NCBI RefSeq assembly: GCF_963855985.1
Contig: NC_087118.1
Span: forward strand, 4,154,001 to 4,218,000
Length of the DNA stretch: 64,000 nt
Direction of reading: 5' to 3'
Origin: Ostrinia nubilalis
Taxonomy: Eukaryota; Arthropoda; Insecta; Lepidoptera; Crambidae
Shown here: positions 10,779 to 22,499 of the stretch, one piece after another
Numbering within the stretch: the first letter of the stretch is position 1
Layout of the letters: each line of letters opens with the position of its first letter
Notes under the pieces: model-generated
What the model saw: the letters and a program-made list of their open reading frames with translations, nothing else
Databases searched by the model: none
Told to the model about the DNA's origin: nothing
Program-made: the position numbers and the translations under genes

Positions 10779-11899
10779 CTACAGCCATTTTGGTGCCGGG
10801 GATCTAAGACCTGATTTTAAGTATGTCCTGCATGGCGATATCAAAAATGTAATCAGTTTTTCTCTATCAGCTCTAGTTCCCGAGATAACTAAAAAACAAT
10901 TTTTACAATAAATATATATTTTTATTAGCATTAAACATCAAGAAATTGTCTTTTGAGTGATTTTTTCGAATGAAACTTACTTGGGCAATCTCGCATGATT
11001 CTCCAACAGTAGTCGGTCATCATATGAGCGTCCCATCTTCCTTGGTAACTATTCTCCATTGTTTTTATGTCTTGGTGAAAACGTTTTCCTTGTTCTTCGC
11101 TTAGTTCTCCTAAATTTTGTTGGAATTGATCTAGTTTACTGTTAAAATAGTGTAATTTTATACCTATATAACAGCCTAAATCTTTGAATTGAACCAGCAC
11201 ATCCTATACTAATTCTACATAGTTTTCAGCCTTATGCTTTCCGAGGAAATTTTGTACAACTGCTACAAAAGATTTCCACGCAAACCATTCCACATCGTTC
11301 ATAGAAATCTTAAATTTAGTAGAGTCTTTTATTAATACAGTTATTTGAAGTCCATCAAATACACCTGCTTTTAGTTTTTCAGTACTTAAACTTGGAAATT
11401 TCTGTTAAAATAACTGGAAATATTGGCCATTTTCGCCATATCATAGGCACTCCAAGCTTCAAAAACTTACGTCTGCCTTTCTAGTATCTTCGCAGATGTT
11501 CAACGCACATTATACATACAATTTGAGGCACCTACACCTTACCTTTGTATTGAATTTCAATACCGAAGTAAGCAAAATACAAAAAATTCGCCGTGCTTTT
11601 TTTTAATGGTTTCACGCTGATATTTCAGTAGTATTCACCACAAACTTATCAAAATGAATCAGGATCGTTAACACAACATCTGGACGTACTATCCATAGCT
11701 AAATAGTAACACACAATTTATCGATGTTATTGTAATAATGACTATTTGCGAACAAGATGGGAAAAAAACTAAAATGAGGGTAGTCGACAAACTAGAGCTG
11801 ATGAGTTGAAATGAAGTATGTCAATATATTGTAGATTACCTATATTATCGATCGTATATACAAAAAGAGCTGCACCAAAAAAAATATTTTTTTTTGCAG
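10779..11899 (-). mobile_element. 1.1-kb DNA transposon remnant with eroded FHQDI-type ORF
   Basis: Its ends look like a diverged inverted repeat: CTACAGCCATTTTGGTGCC at 10779 and, inverted from 11899, CTGCAAAAA...TTTTGGTGC. Inside, minus-strand frames at about 10940-11420 carry a recurrent invertebrate transposon signature: NLGELSEEQGKRFHQDI, then MENSYQGRW and MMTDYCW (ORF 10931-11200), with upstream parts in the same sense broken by a stop near 11207. The superfamily is not clear to me. It separates the BEL-A integrase from env and may have displaced the env start. No certain target duplication. Confidence 0.5.
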
Positions 11900-13512
11900 G
11901 CCTGTGTAATCAACCACAAGCACATTAAATAAATGAAATTTCTTGATTTTGATTGTTGTAACGATCTTGAACGTTCGTTATCACTTGTGATAGTTGCTGC
12001 TACAGTTTTTTGCTGATTTGTTGGTTTCTGTTGATCTTGATAGATAGGTAAAAGTGATATTTTAGAGATAGGTCGCTTCATAAGACCGTTTTTCGTTTTA
12101 AGTGTGACTACACGCACGTGCCCGTCTTTTCCGGGGTGTAGCGACATTATTCTCCCTAGCGCCCATTTTCCTGATGGTAGATTAGCGTCATTGATTGTTA
12201 CAATATCGTTGATCTGAAGGTTTTCCTTTGATTGGCGCCACTTGCTTCGGGATGATAATTGATATAAATACTCGTTACGCCACCTTTGCCATACGTCGTC
12301 GAATATTTTTTGTGTCAATTGCCATCTAGTTCTGTGATCATTTTCCGTTTCTATTATTGTTAGTGTAGGTCCGCTAGCGAGAAAATGTGAAGGTGTCAAA
12401 AAATCTAAGTCTTCACTATCCTCTGTCAGTGCGCATAGTGGCCTAGAATTGAGGCAAGCTTCTAATTGAGCTAGGAGGGTGGAGTATTCCTCATAGGTCA
12501 GTTTCTGTTCTCCAATCACTCTTTTTAGATGATACTTGAGACTTTTTACGGCAGCCTCCCAAAGACCCCCGGCGCTGGGCCATGATGGGGCATTGAAGTG
12601 CCATTGGATTTCCATATCTGTGATAGCTGAGAAAAACTTGTCGTCTAATGTAGTCTGCAAATCTATAAATTCTTGATTGAGCGTTCTGCTGGCACCTACG
12701 AAGTTTGTGCCGTTGTCGCTATAGATATATTGGGGAGCCCCGCGTCTTGCCGCAAACCTACGTAAAGCAGCTAAGAACGTTGATGACGTCAGGTCTGATA
12801 CTAATTCTAAGTGCACTGCCTTTGTAACCATGCACACAAATACGGCTATATAGCCTTTTGTCGTCTTGATGCCGCGTCCCTTGCTGGATTTCACGTCTAC
12901 GAACCCAGTCAAGTCGACGCCGGTATGATGGAAGGGCCTAGATGGCGTTATGCGGGCGGCAGGTAAGTCACCCATGATTTGTTCGTGCTTTACAGGATCA
13001 TGACGTCGGCACTTGACGCACAGACGTAGTTGTTTTTTGACTGCTCTGATTCCTCCAATGATCCAGTATTTTTGTCTGATTAAAGCTGACGTCAGACGGG
13101 TTCCACCGTGAAAAACTAATTTGTGTGATTCATCAATGATGAGCTCAGCTAGGCGGCTGTTTTTGGGGATGATTACAGGATGTTTCATCTCATAATTGAT
13201 TTGAGCGTTCCTTAGTCGATCTCCGACTCTAAGGATGCCGTCCTTGTCCAAGAACGGGTTCAATTCGCATAATTTGCTCTTTGTTGATATTTTGTTGTTT
13301 AGTTCTAAGTTGTTAATTTCGTTTGTAAATTCTTGTTTTTGTATATATTTGATAATGATAGATTTTGATAAATTTAATTCTGATATTGATAAGTAATTTT
13401 GTTTGTTTTGTTTATTTTTTGATTTAAGTCTTAAAACCCATGCTAATATTCTCACAATTTTTGTAAATGAATTGTGTTTAGTTAGTAATTGATATAAATA
13501 TAACGTCGTCAT
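11845..13512 (-). CDS. BEL-A integrase
   Basis: This 555-residue frame holds a BEL/Pao integrase. It has an HHCC zinc-binding domain (H130, H135, C165, C168), the catalytic core with D200, D266 and E319 (in GVDLTGF, YSDNGTNF and GGLWEA), and a C-terminal DUF5641-like domain (about 405-490, including LPSGKWALGRIMSLHPG). The enzyme inserts element cDNA into host DNA. Real sequence ends near 11899; the last about 18 codons read into the neighbouring insertion. It should be continuous with the RT/RNase H frame but is separated from it by a stop at 13555 and a frame change in the 43-bp gap, so the polyprotein is broken. Confidence 0.85.
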   Translation of the reverse strand: MTTLYLYQLLTKHNSFTKIVRILAWVLRLKSKNKQNKQNYLSISELNLSKSIIIKYIQKQEFTNEINNLELNNKISTKSKLCELNPFLDKDGILRVGDRLRNAQINYEMKHPVIIPKNSRLAELIIDESHKLVFHGGTRLTSALIRQKYWIIGGIRAVKKQLRLCVKCRRHDPVKHEQIMGDLPAARITPSRPFHHTGVDLTGFVDVKSSKGRGIKTTKGYIAVFVCMVTKAVHLELVSDLTSSTFLAALRRFAARRGAPQYIYSDNGTNFVGASRTLNQEFIDLQTTLDDKFFSAITDMEIQWHFNAPSWPSAGGLWEAAVKSLKYHLKRVIGEQKLTYEEYSTLLAQLEACLNSRPLCALTEDSEDLDFLTPSHFLASGPTLTIIETENDHRTRWQLTQKIFDDVWQRWRNEYLYQLSSRSKWRQSKENLQINDIVTINDANLPSGKWALGRIMSLHPGKDGHVRVVTLKTKNGLMKRPISKISLLPIYQDQQKPTNQQKTVAATITSDNERSRSLQQSKSRNFIYLMCLWLITQACKKKYFFWCSSFCIYDR

Positions 13513-13554
13513 TTATATCTTTTTCAGTGACAACGTTCACCTGTTTTGATTTTT

Positions 13555-15648
13555 TCAATTCCAGGTTGGTTGTGAATGTGGGGCGGTCCTCTTCTTCTTG
13601 GTAGCTTGCCAAGAAGGTCCCTCCCACCACAATGGATGATCTAATAACTGAGTGGCGGTTAAACCTCGACTTGCACAGTCCGCAGGGTTTTCATCCGACT
13701 TCACGTAACGCCAGCATTCTGGAGGCATGACGTCATTTATTTGTGTTACTCTGTTGCTAACAAAGGTTTTCCACCTTGCTGGGTCTCCATTCAGCCAACC
13801 CAGGCATATCATGGAATCACACCAGCCGTAAATTTTGATATTATATTCGCTAAGGCATTGTTTGACCTTTAGCATTAATTTTGATAGTAAAAGAGCTCCG
13901 CTCAGTTCCAACTTTGGTAATGATATAGTAGATTTGGCGGGGACTAATCTTGCTTTTCCCGCAAACAATGTTACTTCCGTTTTGTCCTCTCTCTTGACTT
14001 TACAATATATGACGCACGCGTAAGCTTTTGTGGATGCGTCACAAAAGCCGTGCAATTCGATAGTATCACATTCCGTTGTTTGTAACCACCTGTTAATTGT
14101 TATTTTGTATATGTTGGTAATAATATCGTCTTTTAATGATATCCATTCTGTTTGTATCTCTTTTGGCAAAGAGTCATCCCATTTGATATCTGATAACCAC
14201 ACATTTTGAAAGAGTAGTTTTAGTTTGGTTGATAAAGGTGCTAACAAGCCGAGAGGATCAAATAATTTAGAGATGTGTGATAATAAAGACCGTTTGGTGT
14301 CTTCATTTGATGATTGATCAATTTTCATGTCGAATGATAATTTATCTTGTTGTGGGTCCCAACTGAGGCCAAGTGTTTTAGCCCGCTCTGCTTGCTTGAA
14401 ATTGAAATGATTAGAGTTTTTTGGGTTTCCCTCGTTTAGCTCCGGGATGTTTGATCTCCACTTCCGAAGATTAAAGCCACCGGCTTTCAATAAATTGATA
14501 AGGTCGTTGCATAACTGTAGAGATGATTTGATATTGTGTTGCCCGTATACAAGGTCGTCCATATAAAATGATTGTTCAAGGACGTCCGGTGCTGAGCTAT
14601 TGGGGTAATTTGACCTCTCGTCTGAAGCCAACTGCTTCAGGGTCATCATCGCTAAGAACGGGGCAGCTTTTGTGTCATACGTTACTGTAGCCAGCTGATA
14701 CTCTTTGATATGTTCTTCCATCGAGTTACGCCAAATTATCTTTTGATATGCTTGATCGTTTATGTTCATCCAAATCTGGCGAAACATCTTCTCGATGTCC
14801 GCAGTGAATGCAAATTGATACACTCTCCATTTGATAATCAATGACTGTAAGTCCTGCTGTAAATTTGGGCCACTTGCCATAAGATAATTTAAGCTGTTTC
14901 CAGATGATGTCTTGCTAGATGCATTGAAGACCACTCTGAACTTGGTACTCGTAGATTCTTCGCGTTCCACGCCGTGATGAGTGAGAAAACAATCTGATGT
15001 AGTATTATTGATAGTTGCAGGTGTCATGTGACCAAGGGATTGATACTCCTCCATGAATGATACATAGTCCTTTTGCATGTTTTCGTTTTTGCAGAATTTT
15101 CGTTCTAAAGATCGAAAACAGGCAATGGCTTTGTTTTTGGAATTTCCTAAATTGTCTTCGAAGTTTTGCTTTAAGGGCAGGCGGACCTCGTATCTTCCGT
15201 CTTCCCGTCGAATGGTTGATTGATTGTAATATTGTATGCATTTCTGATCTTCTGTTGATAAATTTGATTCCTCTATGATGTCTTCTATTTCCCAAAATTT
15301 GTGTATTTCCTCCATGTTTGATAGTACAACATTACAATGTAGTGTTTTGACAGTTCCGCTGAGGATCCAACCCAGGCGTGTATTTTGTGCAATAGGTGAA
15401 TTTTGGTCTGATCTACAAATTCCTTCTAATAAAATTAAGGAATAAATGTCGGCGCCTAGCAACAGGTCGACCGGGCTGCTAAGGTTGAATTCAGGGTCTG
15501 CTAAAGTAATGTTGTCTAAGTATGACCAATTTGGTTTGATAAACGAATAACTAGGTAAATTCTTGATTAGATTTTTCATTATTAGTGCATCTGTTTCAAA
15601 TTCAAAATTGCTGTTGTTTGATAAACATTTTATGTGAACGGTCCCCTT
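13555..15648 (-). CDS. BEL-A protease end, reverse transcriptase and RNase H
   Basis: This is part of the BEL/Pao polyprotein. The frame is open from the Polinton boundary at 15648; the first ATG is at 15579 (674 aa). It shows the end of the aspartic-protease region (LLLGADIY, about 40), the RT with RVVFNASSK (about 215-225), the FTADIEKMFRQI block and the catalytic YMDD in SFYMDDLVYG (about 340), then the connection and Pao-type RNase H (FCDASTKAYACVIY, about 515). The protease N-terminal part is on the far side of the Polinton in the same frame (31085-32183). A stop at 13555 ends the frame before integrase. On the minus strand it is transcribed from the BEL-A LTR at the right. Confidence 0.88.
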   Translation of the reverse strand, partial: KGTVHIKCLSNNSNFEFETDALIMKNLIKNLPSYSFIKPNWSYLDNITLADPEFNLSSPVDLLLGADIYSLILLEGICRSDQNSPIAQNTRLGWILSGTVKTLHCNVVLSNMEEIHKFWEIEDIIEESNLSTEDQKCIQYYNQSTIRREDGRYEVRLPLKQNFEDNLGNSKNKAIACFRSLERKFCKNENMQKDYVSFMEEYQSLGHMTPATINNTTSDCFLTHHGVEREESTSTKFRVVFNASSKTSSGNSLNYLMASGPNLQQDLQSLIIKWRVYQFAFTADIEKMFRQIWMNINDQAYQKIIWRNSMEEHIKEYQLATVTYDTKAAPFLAMMTLKQLASDERSNYPNSSAPDVLEQSFYMDDLVYGQHNIKSSLQLCNDLINLLKAGGFNLRKWRSNIPELNEGNPKNSNHFNFKQAERAKTLGLSWDPQQDKLSFDMKIDQSSNEDTKRSLLSHISKLFDPLGLLAPLSTKLKLLFQNVWLSDIKWDDSLPKEIQTEWISLKDDIITNIYKITINRWLQTTECDTIELHGFCDASTKAYACVIYCKVKREDKTEVTLFAGKARLVPAKSTISLPKLELSGALLLSKLMLKVKQCLSEYNIKIYGWCDSMICLGWLNGDPARWKTFVSNRVTQINDVMPPECWRYVKSDENPADCASRGLTATQLLDHPLWWEGPSWQATKKKRTAPHSQPTWN

Positions 15649-15778
15649 AGTAGGTATGTATTGGGCATTCTAATTCACTTTTTTCTTCACCATTCGCTCT
15701 CTTCGATCGCTCATTCGAAAAAAGTGAATTAGTCATGCCCAATACATACCAAACGATTTATTGTAATAATCAGAAAAC
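15649..15778 (+). repeat. Polinton left TIR with internal hairpin
   Basis: It matches the right TIR with a 4-bp indel near 15757. Positions 15653-15750 form a palindrome with arms of 33 and 34 bp (GGTATGTATTGGGCAT... and its complement) around a loop of about 31 nt rich in TCGCTC and TTCGATCG. Confidence 0.9.
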
Positions 15779-17672
15779 TCACCAGTAATCAGCTATGCTT
15801 CAGTATCCACAACACAACACAAAATATTCACAAAACTGCACTTCACTGTTTAGATCACGCTCGATGGGAACCGCTTAGCCTGTTTATTGCTGAAGGTTTA
15901 TTCTAGCGCGATTCGTCGTACTTTTATTTCATACTTCGTTCGGACAAGCACATGTCGTTCTTCTCACTTTTGCCAGAAAATGTCGGCACCCTGAACCGGA
16001 ACCTTTCGCTATGGAGTGGCTCGTTCAGGCCCGATTGGTCGTATCAACATAATCTGAACTTAGTTTCAAATACTAAACACATTGTGCTATGCGTCCTACT
16101 TGTTTCGAAATAATTAGTACCTAGAAAAGAAACCTCGCAAGACAGTGCGAAACCCATGGCGATCACTATAACACTGGTGCAACACAAATGAACGATAGAA
16201 TTGATTCATTTTTGATTTGTCAGCACTTGGTTCCCTGGTATTAGCGTCAGCCCGACGGATACTGCAACATGATATTATAGGTAGCTGTTGCTTGTATGAA
16301 ATAATGCTACTAATATTATAAATGCGAATGTTTGTGTGGATGTGTGGATGGTTTTACTCTTTCACACAAAAACTTCTAAACAGATTTTGATGAAACTTTA
16401 CAGTAGGTATTATTGTTTATAGGTACATCAGAATAACATTATAAGCTATAATTTATAAAGATCTGTGACAAGTTAAATTTCACACGGGCGAAGCCGTGGG
16501 AAAATGCTATAAATAATGAATAATTATGAAATGTTACTTTAGAAAAGGTTCTGTAGAATATTACACAAATAAAATAAGGCATTTTGATAAACGCTGATTT
16601 GTTAGATATTCCACAGGCACATGTTGTTTTCCTCTTTAGAACTAAACGAATTTCATATTATGACAATTTAATTTTTATTTAAAATAATTTGATTTCATTA
16701 GTTTTATAACCCTCTGGTGTGTGAGCAGTTGAGCACTGGTTGTAGGTGATATTAAAATATTAAAAGTATTTATGTTGAGTTATATTCTTTATGTAGTCAT
16801 TAAAATGTAAACAACAAAATCTACACAAACTTATTACAAGATATCAATTGTAAATGGAATTATAATGACTGACGGGCGGGATACTGTTTGAATTTTATGT
16901 GTTCAACAAGGAACCCTAATACTCTAAATGAAATAATGTCAATTCACGTATATTTTTAACTAACAACACAGTTTTGAACTTAAAGTACAGTCACCTGCAA
17001 CGACATGTGTAAAATTTTTACGTTTACATTAAAAACATAACCTGACCTAATACTAACGCAAATGTTCTTCAAAAGTTTAAGAAAGCAAGTTATAAAGCAA
17101 CTAAAACAGAAACCGTAATCTCCACGTTACTACAGTTTGCAATCAAAAATAGGTTAACGATCAAAAGTTAGGTGTTAATATTAGCTTAAGTGTTATTTGT
17201 TTGCAAGATTGTCAAATACAATTGACATTCAAAGACGAGATACCTACCTACATTTTTTATGTATTAAGTAACTCTTAAAATGTTGTTATTAATAAAATAT
17301 TAACGCTAACTGTACCTAAACTAACCTTTGATCACACATGCTTACCTTTGCTGTAAATTGAAACTTTTGTTTTTCGTTAAAATATTGGTAAAATTTTATA
17401 TTTGCTGATCATAAGGAACATTTTTAGGCAGTGCTTGTAAACCTTTTTCGCAATGTTAATTTTCACAGTTTTGCATTGAAGTTTATCTAAAAATTTTTAA
17501 CTTTTACGACAAAAATGTTTACGATTTCTTTGTCTGAATTTGCAAAATTTTGGTATAAATCGAGACCCCGAGTTCATTAAAAAGAATTAAATCAGTGTTA
17601 TTATACCGTGTTCATCAAGAACCTGCAAAGTATTGTGATTGTGCTTCAACGAGAGGATTCCCTGCAAAAATC
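15779..17672. other. Polinton left non-coding region
   Basis: No gene recognised. It contains the lepidopteran repeat at 16307-16512. The stretch 17540-17672 looks like a 5' leader of the spliced gene that follows. Confidence 0.5.
16307..16512 (+). repeat. TTTTGCCCGCGGCTTC-family repeat
   Basis: It starts CTACTAATATTATAAATGCG and ends CACACGGGCGAAGCCGTGGG, the reverse complement arrangement of the copy at 2433-2630. It is inserted in the Polinton left arm. Confidence 0.6.
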
Positions 17673-18741
17673 ATGTTCGTAAGTTTTTTACTGATTCACT
17701 TTGATTGTGTTTATTGTGTGAGTGATAATTTAGTGTGTTATGTTTATTAAATCATCTTTAGGTCGGACATTGAGTATTACAACAAGGTTGAAGCCAAGCC
17801 TCGAGCTGCTCGCAAGCGGGAGGACTTGGAGGACGACGAGCGCCCCATTCAGCGACCTCGGAAGGCGAGCAAGGCGGTGTTTTACGATTCTGAGGACGAG
17901 CATGCTAGCAAACGGTGAGTTTAAGTAATTTTAGGCTTGACTGTCGTATAACTTGAGTTCGCGTATTATCACCAATGATTACTGTATGTTTATTTAAAAT
18001 TACTTTGTGATTAAACAGATATTTTTGTTATAATTTCAGTACAAAGACACTAAAGAAGCCCCCTCCGTCTAAACGCAAGTCTGCTGCAGGCCTTGAAAAA
18101 GATCTCTTCGATTCGGAAGACGAACAAGTTCATAAGCGGTAAGTTATTATGCAATACTTAACAGAGTTACACATATTGGTTCTGGTAGTTAAGTTTATTA
18201 GAAATCTCTTATGGATGATAATTTTGCTCCCATCTTTAAATTCATCTTCTTTTGTTTGATAGTAAAGATATTATAAACGTCATATTAATTAATTTATAAG
18301 ATGTTAGTTGTACCTATCATTTATTTATCGATGATTGATCTTTTCAGAGTCGGCAAAGAGACGAAGAGACCTGCAGCGTTGAAGCGCAAACGAGCTCGGG
18401 CTGACGGTTGGGAGCTGGAGCTGGACGACGAGGAAGACGTCGAGGCCAGCAGAGCGCGCGCCGCGCCCGGCCGCCTGCAGTCCGTGCTCACGCGCCGCGT
18501 GGCGGACGGCAACCTGCGCAGCACCGCCAGCCTGCCCGGCGACCTGTTCGTGGAGCTGCGGCTCTACAACGCCAAGGACATCCGCTCGGTGGCGCCCAAG
18601 GATCGCTGGGAGAAATCGGTCTTGGCGCTCAAGTACCAGGCGGATTCTGACGCTGAGGAAGTGAATCTCTTGCGCCAGTTTATTAAGAGAGCGCGCGCAG
18701 AATTCGTTGAGGAAGGTACATTTTTCCCCAATAGGAAGTAG
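17673..18741 (+). CDS. Polinton left-arm spliced gene of unknown function
   Basis: Three coding exons join in one frame with good splice signals: 17762-17914, 18040-18138 and 18348-18741 (stop TAG). They encode an acidic/basic protein in which the first two exons end in near-repeats (FYDSEDEHASKR and LFDSEDEQVHKR) after K/R/P-rich segments. The last exon holds a compact C-terminal region (LFVELRLYNAKDIRSV...DRWEKSVLALKY). A short upstream exon with ATG at 17673 and a perfect donor (17679) is present, but it joins out of frame, so the true start is unresolved: another exon, a mutation or a non-ATG start. Codon use is much more GC-rich than in neighbouring genes. I recognise no domain; charge and repeats suggest a nucleic-acid or chromatin ligand, which is inference. 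Confidence 0.6.
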
Positions 18742-18971
18742 GTAGATTTAGGTACGAGTAGTTTTAGTTTTTATTATAATTTGTATCTTAGTTGTAAGTT
18801 TTTTTTTTTTTTTTTTTTTTATCCACAACGATTTATTTATTTATTATTGAAATAATAAATACTTGATTATAACTTTATAACGTACTGAGTGCTCAATCTA
18901 TTTGATTTTATTTATAACAACCCTTTCCTTAAGTAACTTTTGTATTTGTAACATAAAATTAAATATTAAAA

Positions 18972-21900
18972 ATGTCGAACAGATCTATATACTGTTCGGT
19001 TTGTGATATTTCCGTCAAAAGTAAAGCTTTCTCAGCTCATCTTAGAAGTACGATTCATAAAAATAACTCAGCCGTTGAAGTATGTGATGGTATAGAAAAA
19101 GTAGCCAGTGCTTTCCGTAGTCGAATCGCATCGTACCGATTGCGCTACGGCGCGGACGAGCCCGAGCGCGCCGCGCAGCCGCCGGCCGAGTTCCTGCGCG
19201 GGCTGCGCGCGCGCGTCCTGCAGCTGCTCCGCGCGCGCCAGTTAACTTTCGACACCATTAAGGTGAACTTTGAATTGTTTGCTGAATTCCATTTGAGAAC
19301 CAATGATTCTGACAAGACTGAAATAAAGTCTTTCGCTACGGAAAACATTATCATTCACAGGAATTTTAATTTTCAAGACATTTTTTCTGAAATAGTTGAC
19401 ATCATTTCAAGTAAAATTGACGAATTTGAAGAACGGGACAGCGGCTGGTTATTTTTACGTAATTGTCACTTGGAAGTTAATGTCAATAAGTATAATCCTC
19501 TTCGAGCATCTAAATTTATCGACTTGCCAAAAGCTATAAAGCTTAAACGTGCGTGCATTAACATTCAAAATAGAGACGAGTTTTGTTTCTTGTGGAGCGT
19601 CATAGCTGCGTTGTTCCCAGCTAAAAACAATGCGCATCGAACTTCTTCTTATCCTCATTTTAAAAACGTAGTGAATGTAAATAATATGTCGTTTCCCGTG
19701 AGGTTTTCCGATATAAAAACGTTTGAAAAAAATAATCCTAGTATAAGCGTTAATGTTTATGGGCTCAAAAATAAAACAAATATTGTTGGTCCGTTATATC
19801 GAACCCAGAATAAAAAAAGAAACCATATAAACTTATTGTACATAGAAAGAGGAAAATGTTCTCATTATTGTTTAATAAAAAATCTTACTCGTTTAATGAG
19901 ATCGCAAATAACTAAGCATCACGGCAAAATATATTTTTGTGACGATTGTATGATATTTTTTGAGAATGAACATAAATTAAATTCTCATGTGTGTGGTGGT
20001 GTCACCACTATTTTGCCGAAGCGTGGTACACTTATTGAATTTAAGAATTTTGAAAAAATGCAGGATATGCCGTTTGTAATATACGCGGATTTCGAATCCC
20101 TTTTGCAAACCAGTCCGGATGGTCCGAGTTCAAATTGTACCGAAACGTTTCAAAAACACATACCAGCTGCTTTTGCTTATTACGTTGTCTGCTCTTATAA
20201 TAGTTTATTAAACCGTTACGTATCTTACCGCGGTGAAGATTGTGTTGAAGTTTTTATAAAAAATATTAAGAGAGATGTATCAAGAATATTACAACTTTAC
20301 AAAAATCCAATCCCCATGAAAAAATTAACAAATTACGAAGTGGAAATGTTTCAAAAAACAAAATATTGTTATTTGTGCAATCAATTATTATTTGACGATA
20401 GAGTTAGAGACCACTGTCACCTGACAGGCAAGTATCGCGGTGCGGCACATTCTTACTGTAATCTTAATTTTCGTTTACCGCAATTCGTACCTGTATTTTT
20501 TCATAACTTGTCGGGCTACGATAGCCATTTATTTATTTGTCAATTGGGACAAACATCAGGACCCATCAAGGTTATAGCTAAAAATAAAGAAAATTACATA
20601 TCATTTACTAAGTTTTTTACGACAGATGACAATAAACATATAGCGGTTCGTTTTGTAGACTCCTTTAAATTTTTGGGCACAAGCCTTGAAAAATTAGTTT
20701 CAAATTTAAATACAGAAGATTTTGCACATTTACTTAAATTCTTTCCTGAACATGAGAAGTTCGAGTTGTTAAGACGGAAAGGTGTGTACCCATATGAATA
20801 TATGTCCACCTGGGAGTCATACAATGAAAAGGAACTGCCTCCTCGACAGTGCTTCTATACAAGTTTAAGTGATTCTACTGTTTCAGAGTCTGATTATAAA
20901 CATGCTAATGATGTCTGGAAAGAATTTAATTTAAAAAATCTGGGCGAATACACAGATTTATATTTGAAATCAGATGTATTGTTACTAGCAGATGTGTTTG
21001 AAAAGTTTCGCCACACGTGTAAGACAAATTACAATTTAGACCCTTCGTTCTATCTTACAGCCCCAAGTTTGAGTTTTGACGCTATGCTTCTTAAAACGAA
21101 CGTTAAACTTGAATTGATCGAGGACTTGGAAATAATTCGATTAATTCAGAAAGGTATTCGCGGAGGAGTATGTCTCTGTTCTACGAGATATGCAAAAGCA
21201 AATAACAAATATTTATCAGATTACGAACCGACTTCTCCGGATAACTATTTATTTTACATAGATTGTAATAATTTGTACGGATATGCAATGTGTTCGTATT
21301 TACCACATTCGGAATTTAGACTATTAAATAGTTCAGAATTTGATCGTCGTGAAATCCTTGAGACACCCGATGATTCTGAGGAAGGCTATATTTTGGAAGT
21401 AGATTTAGAATACCCAGAAAATTTACACGATTTACATAACGAATTACCCTTTTGCCCTCAAAAATTTTGTCCACCCGGTTCAAAAGCTCCGAAACTAATA
21501 CCAAACTTATACGATAAATTCAACTACGTTATCCATTATGTACATTTAAAAACGTGTTTAACTCATGGTTTAAAGCTAAAAAAAATTCATAAAGTAATAA
21601 AATTTAAACAGAGCCCTTATTTAAAACAATACATTGATTTAAATACAGAATTACGATAAAAAGCTAAATCTACTTTCGAACAGGATTTCTTTAAGTTGCT
21701 AAATAACAGTATTTTCGGTAAAACTTTAGAAGATACGGAAAAAAGACTCGATGTAAAGTTAGTCAATAAGTGGGTTGATACTAAAAATAAAACAAAAAAA
21801 CAATTCACTGCAGAACAATTAATAGCGAGACCAAATTATCATAGTTCTACTATTTTTTCTGAAAATTTTGTTGCTGTTCAATTGAAACCAGAGTCCGTTA

Positions 21901-22499
21901 TATTGAACAAACCTATTTATATAGGGTTTACGGTGTTAGAAATTTCAAAAAGCCACATGTACCAATTTCATTATTCTGTTATGAAACCGTTTTATGGCAG
22001 CAATTTGAAACTTTGTTATACGGACACAGATAGTTTCCTTTACTCTGTGAAGACTACTGACGTATATAAAGACCTTAAAAATAATTTTCAAACCTATTTT
22101 GATACAAGCAACTATGAAAAAAATAATTCTTACGGTATAATATGTCAAAACAAAAAGGTTCCTGGCTTGTTTAAAGACGAACTAGGCGGACAACTTATTA
22201 CGGAATTTGTTGGTCTGAGATCTAAATTATATTGTATCAAAACGAAAACTAAAGAAATAAAGAAGGCAAAAGGCATTAAAAATCCCGTGGTAAAGCAGTT
22301 GTTTTTCAAAGACTACAATCAAGCTTTGTTGCATAAAAAAATAATTCGCAAGAAAAATATAATTTTTAGATCTATCAAACATCAAATATTTACTCAATCT
22401 GTTAATAAAGTGGTTTTGTCATCTAATGACGATAAACGTATCATATTAAGGAATAATATAGATACATTGGCTTGGGGCCATAAATCCAGATTATTTTAG
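18972..22499 (+). CDS. polB: Protein-primed DNA polymerase B (Polinton), one in-frame stop
   Basis: The frame has 1175 codons with a single TAA at 21657-21659 (codon 896), splitting it into 895 and 267+ residues in the same phase. The N-terminus has a C2H2-type finger (CSVCDISVKSKAFSAHLRS) and a terminal-protein-like region. Family B motifs follow: exonuclease I YADFESL (D373, E375), the NLSGYDSHLF block, polymerase motif A (D764 in YIDCNNLYGYAM), motif B (NNSIFGK, just after the stop) and motif C YTDTDS (D1018, D1020). It replicates the element from a protein primer. The stop falls just before motif B, so translation would lose motifs B and C. Residues about 58-90 sit in a sharp GC-rich patch (19140-19245). 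Confidence 0.9.
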
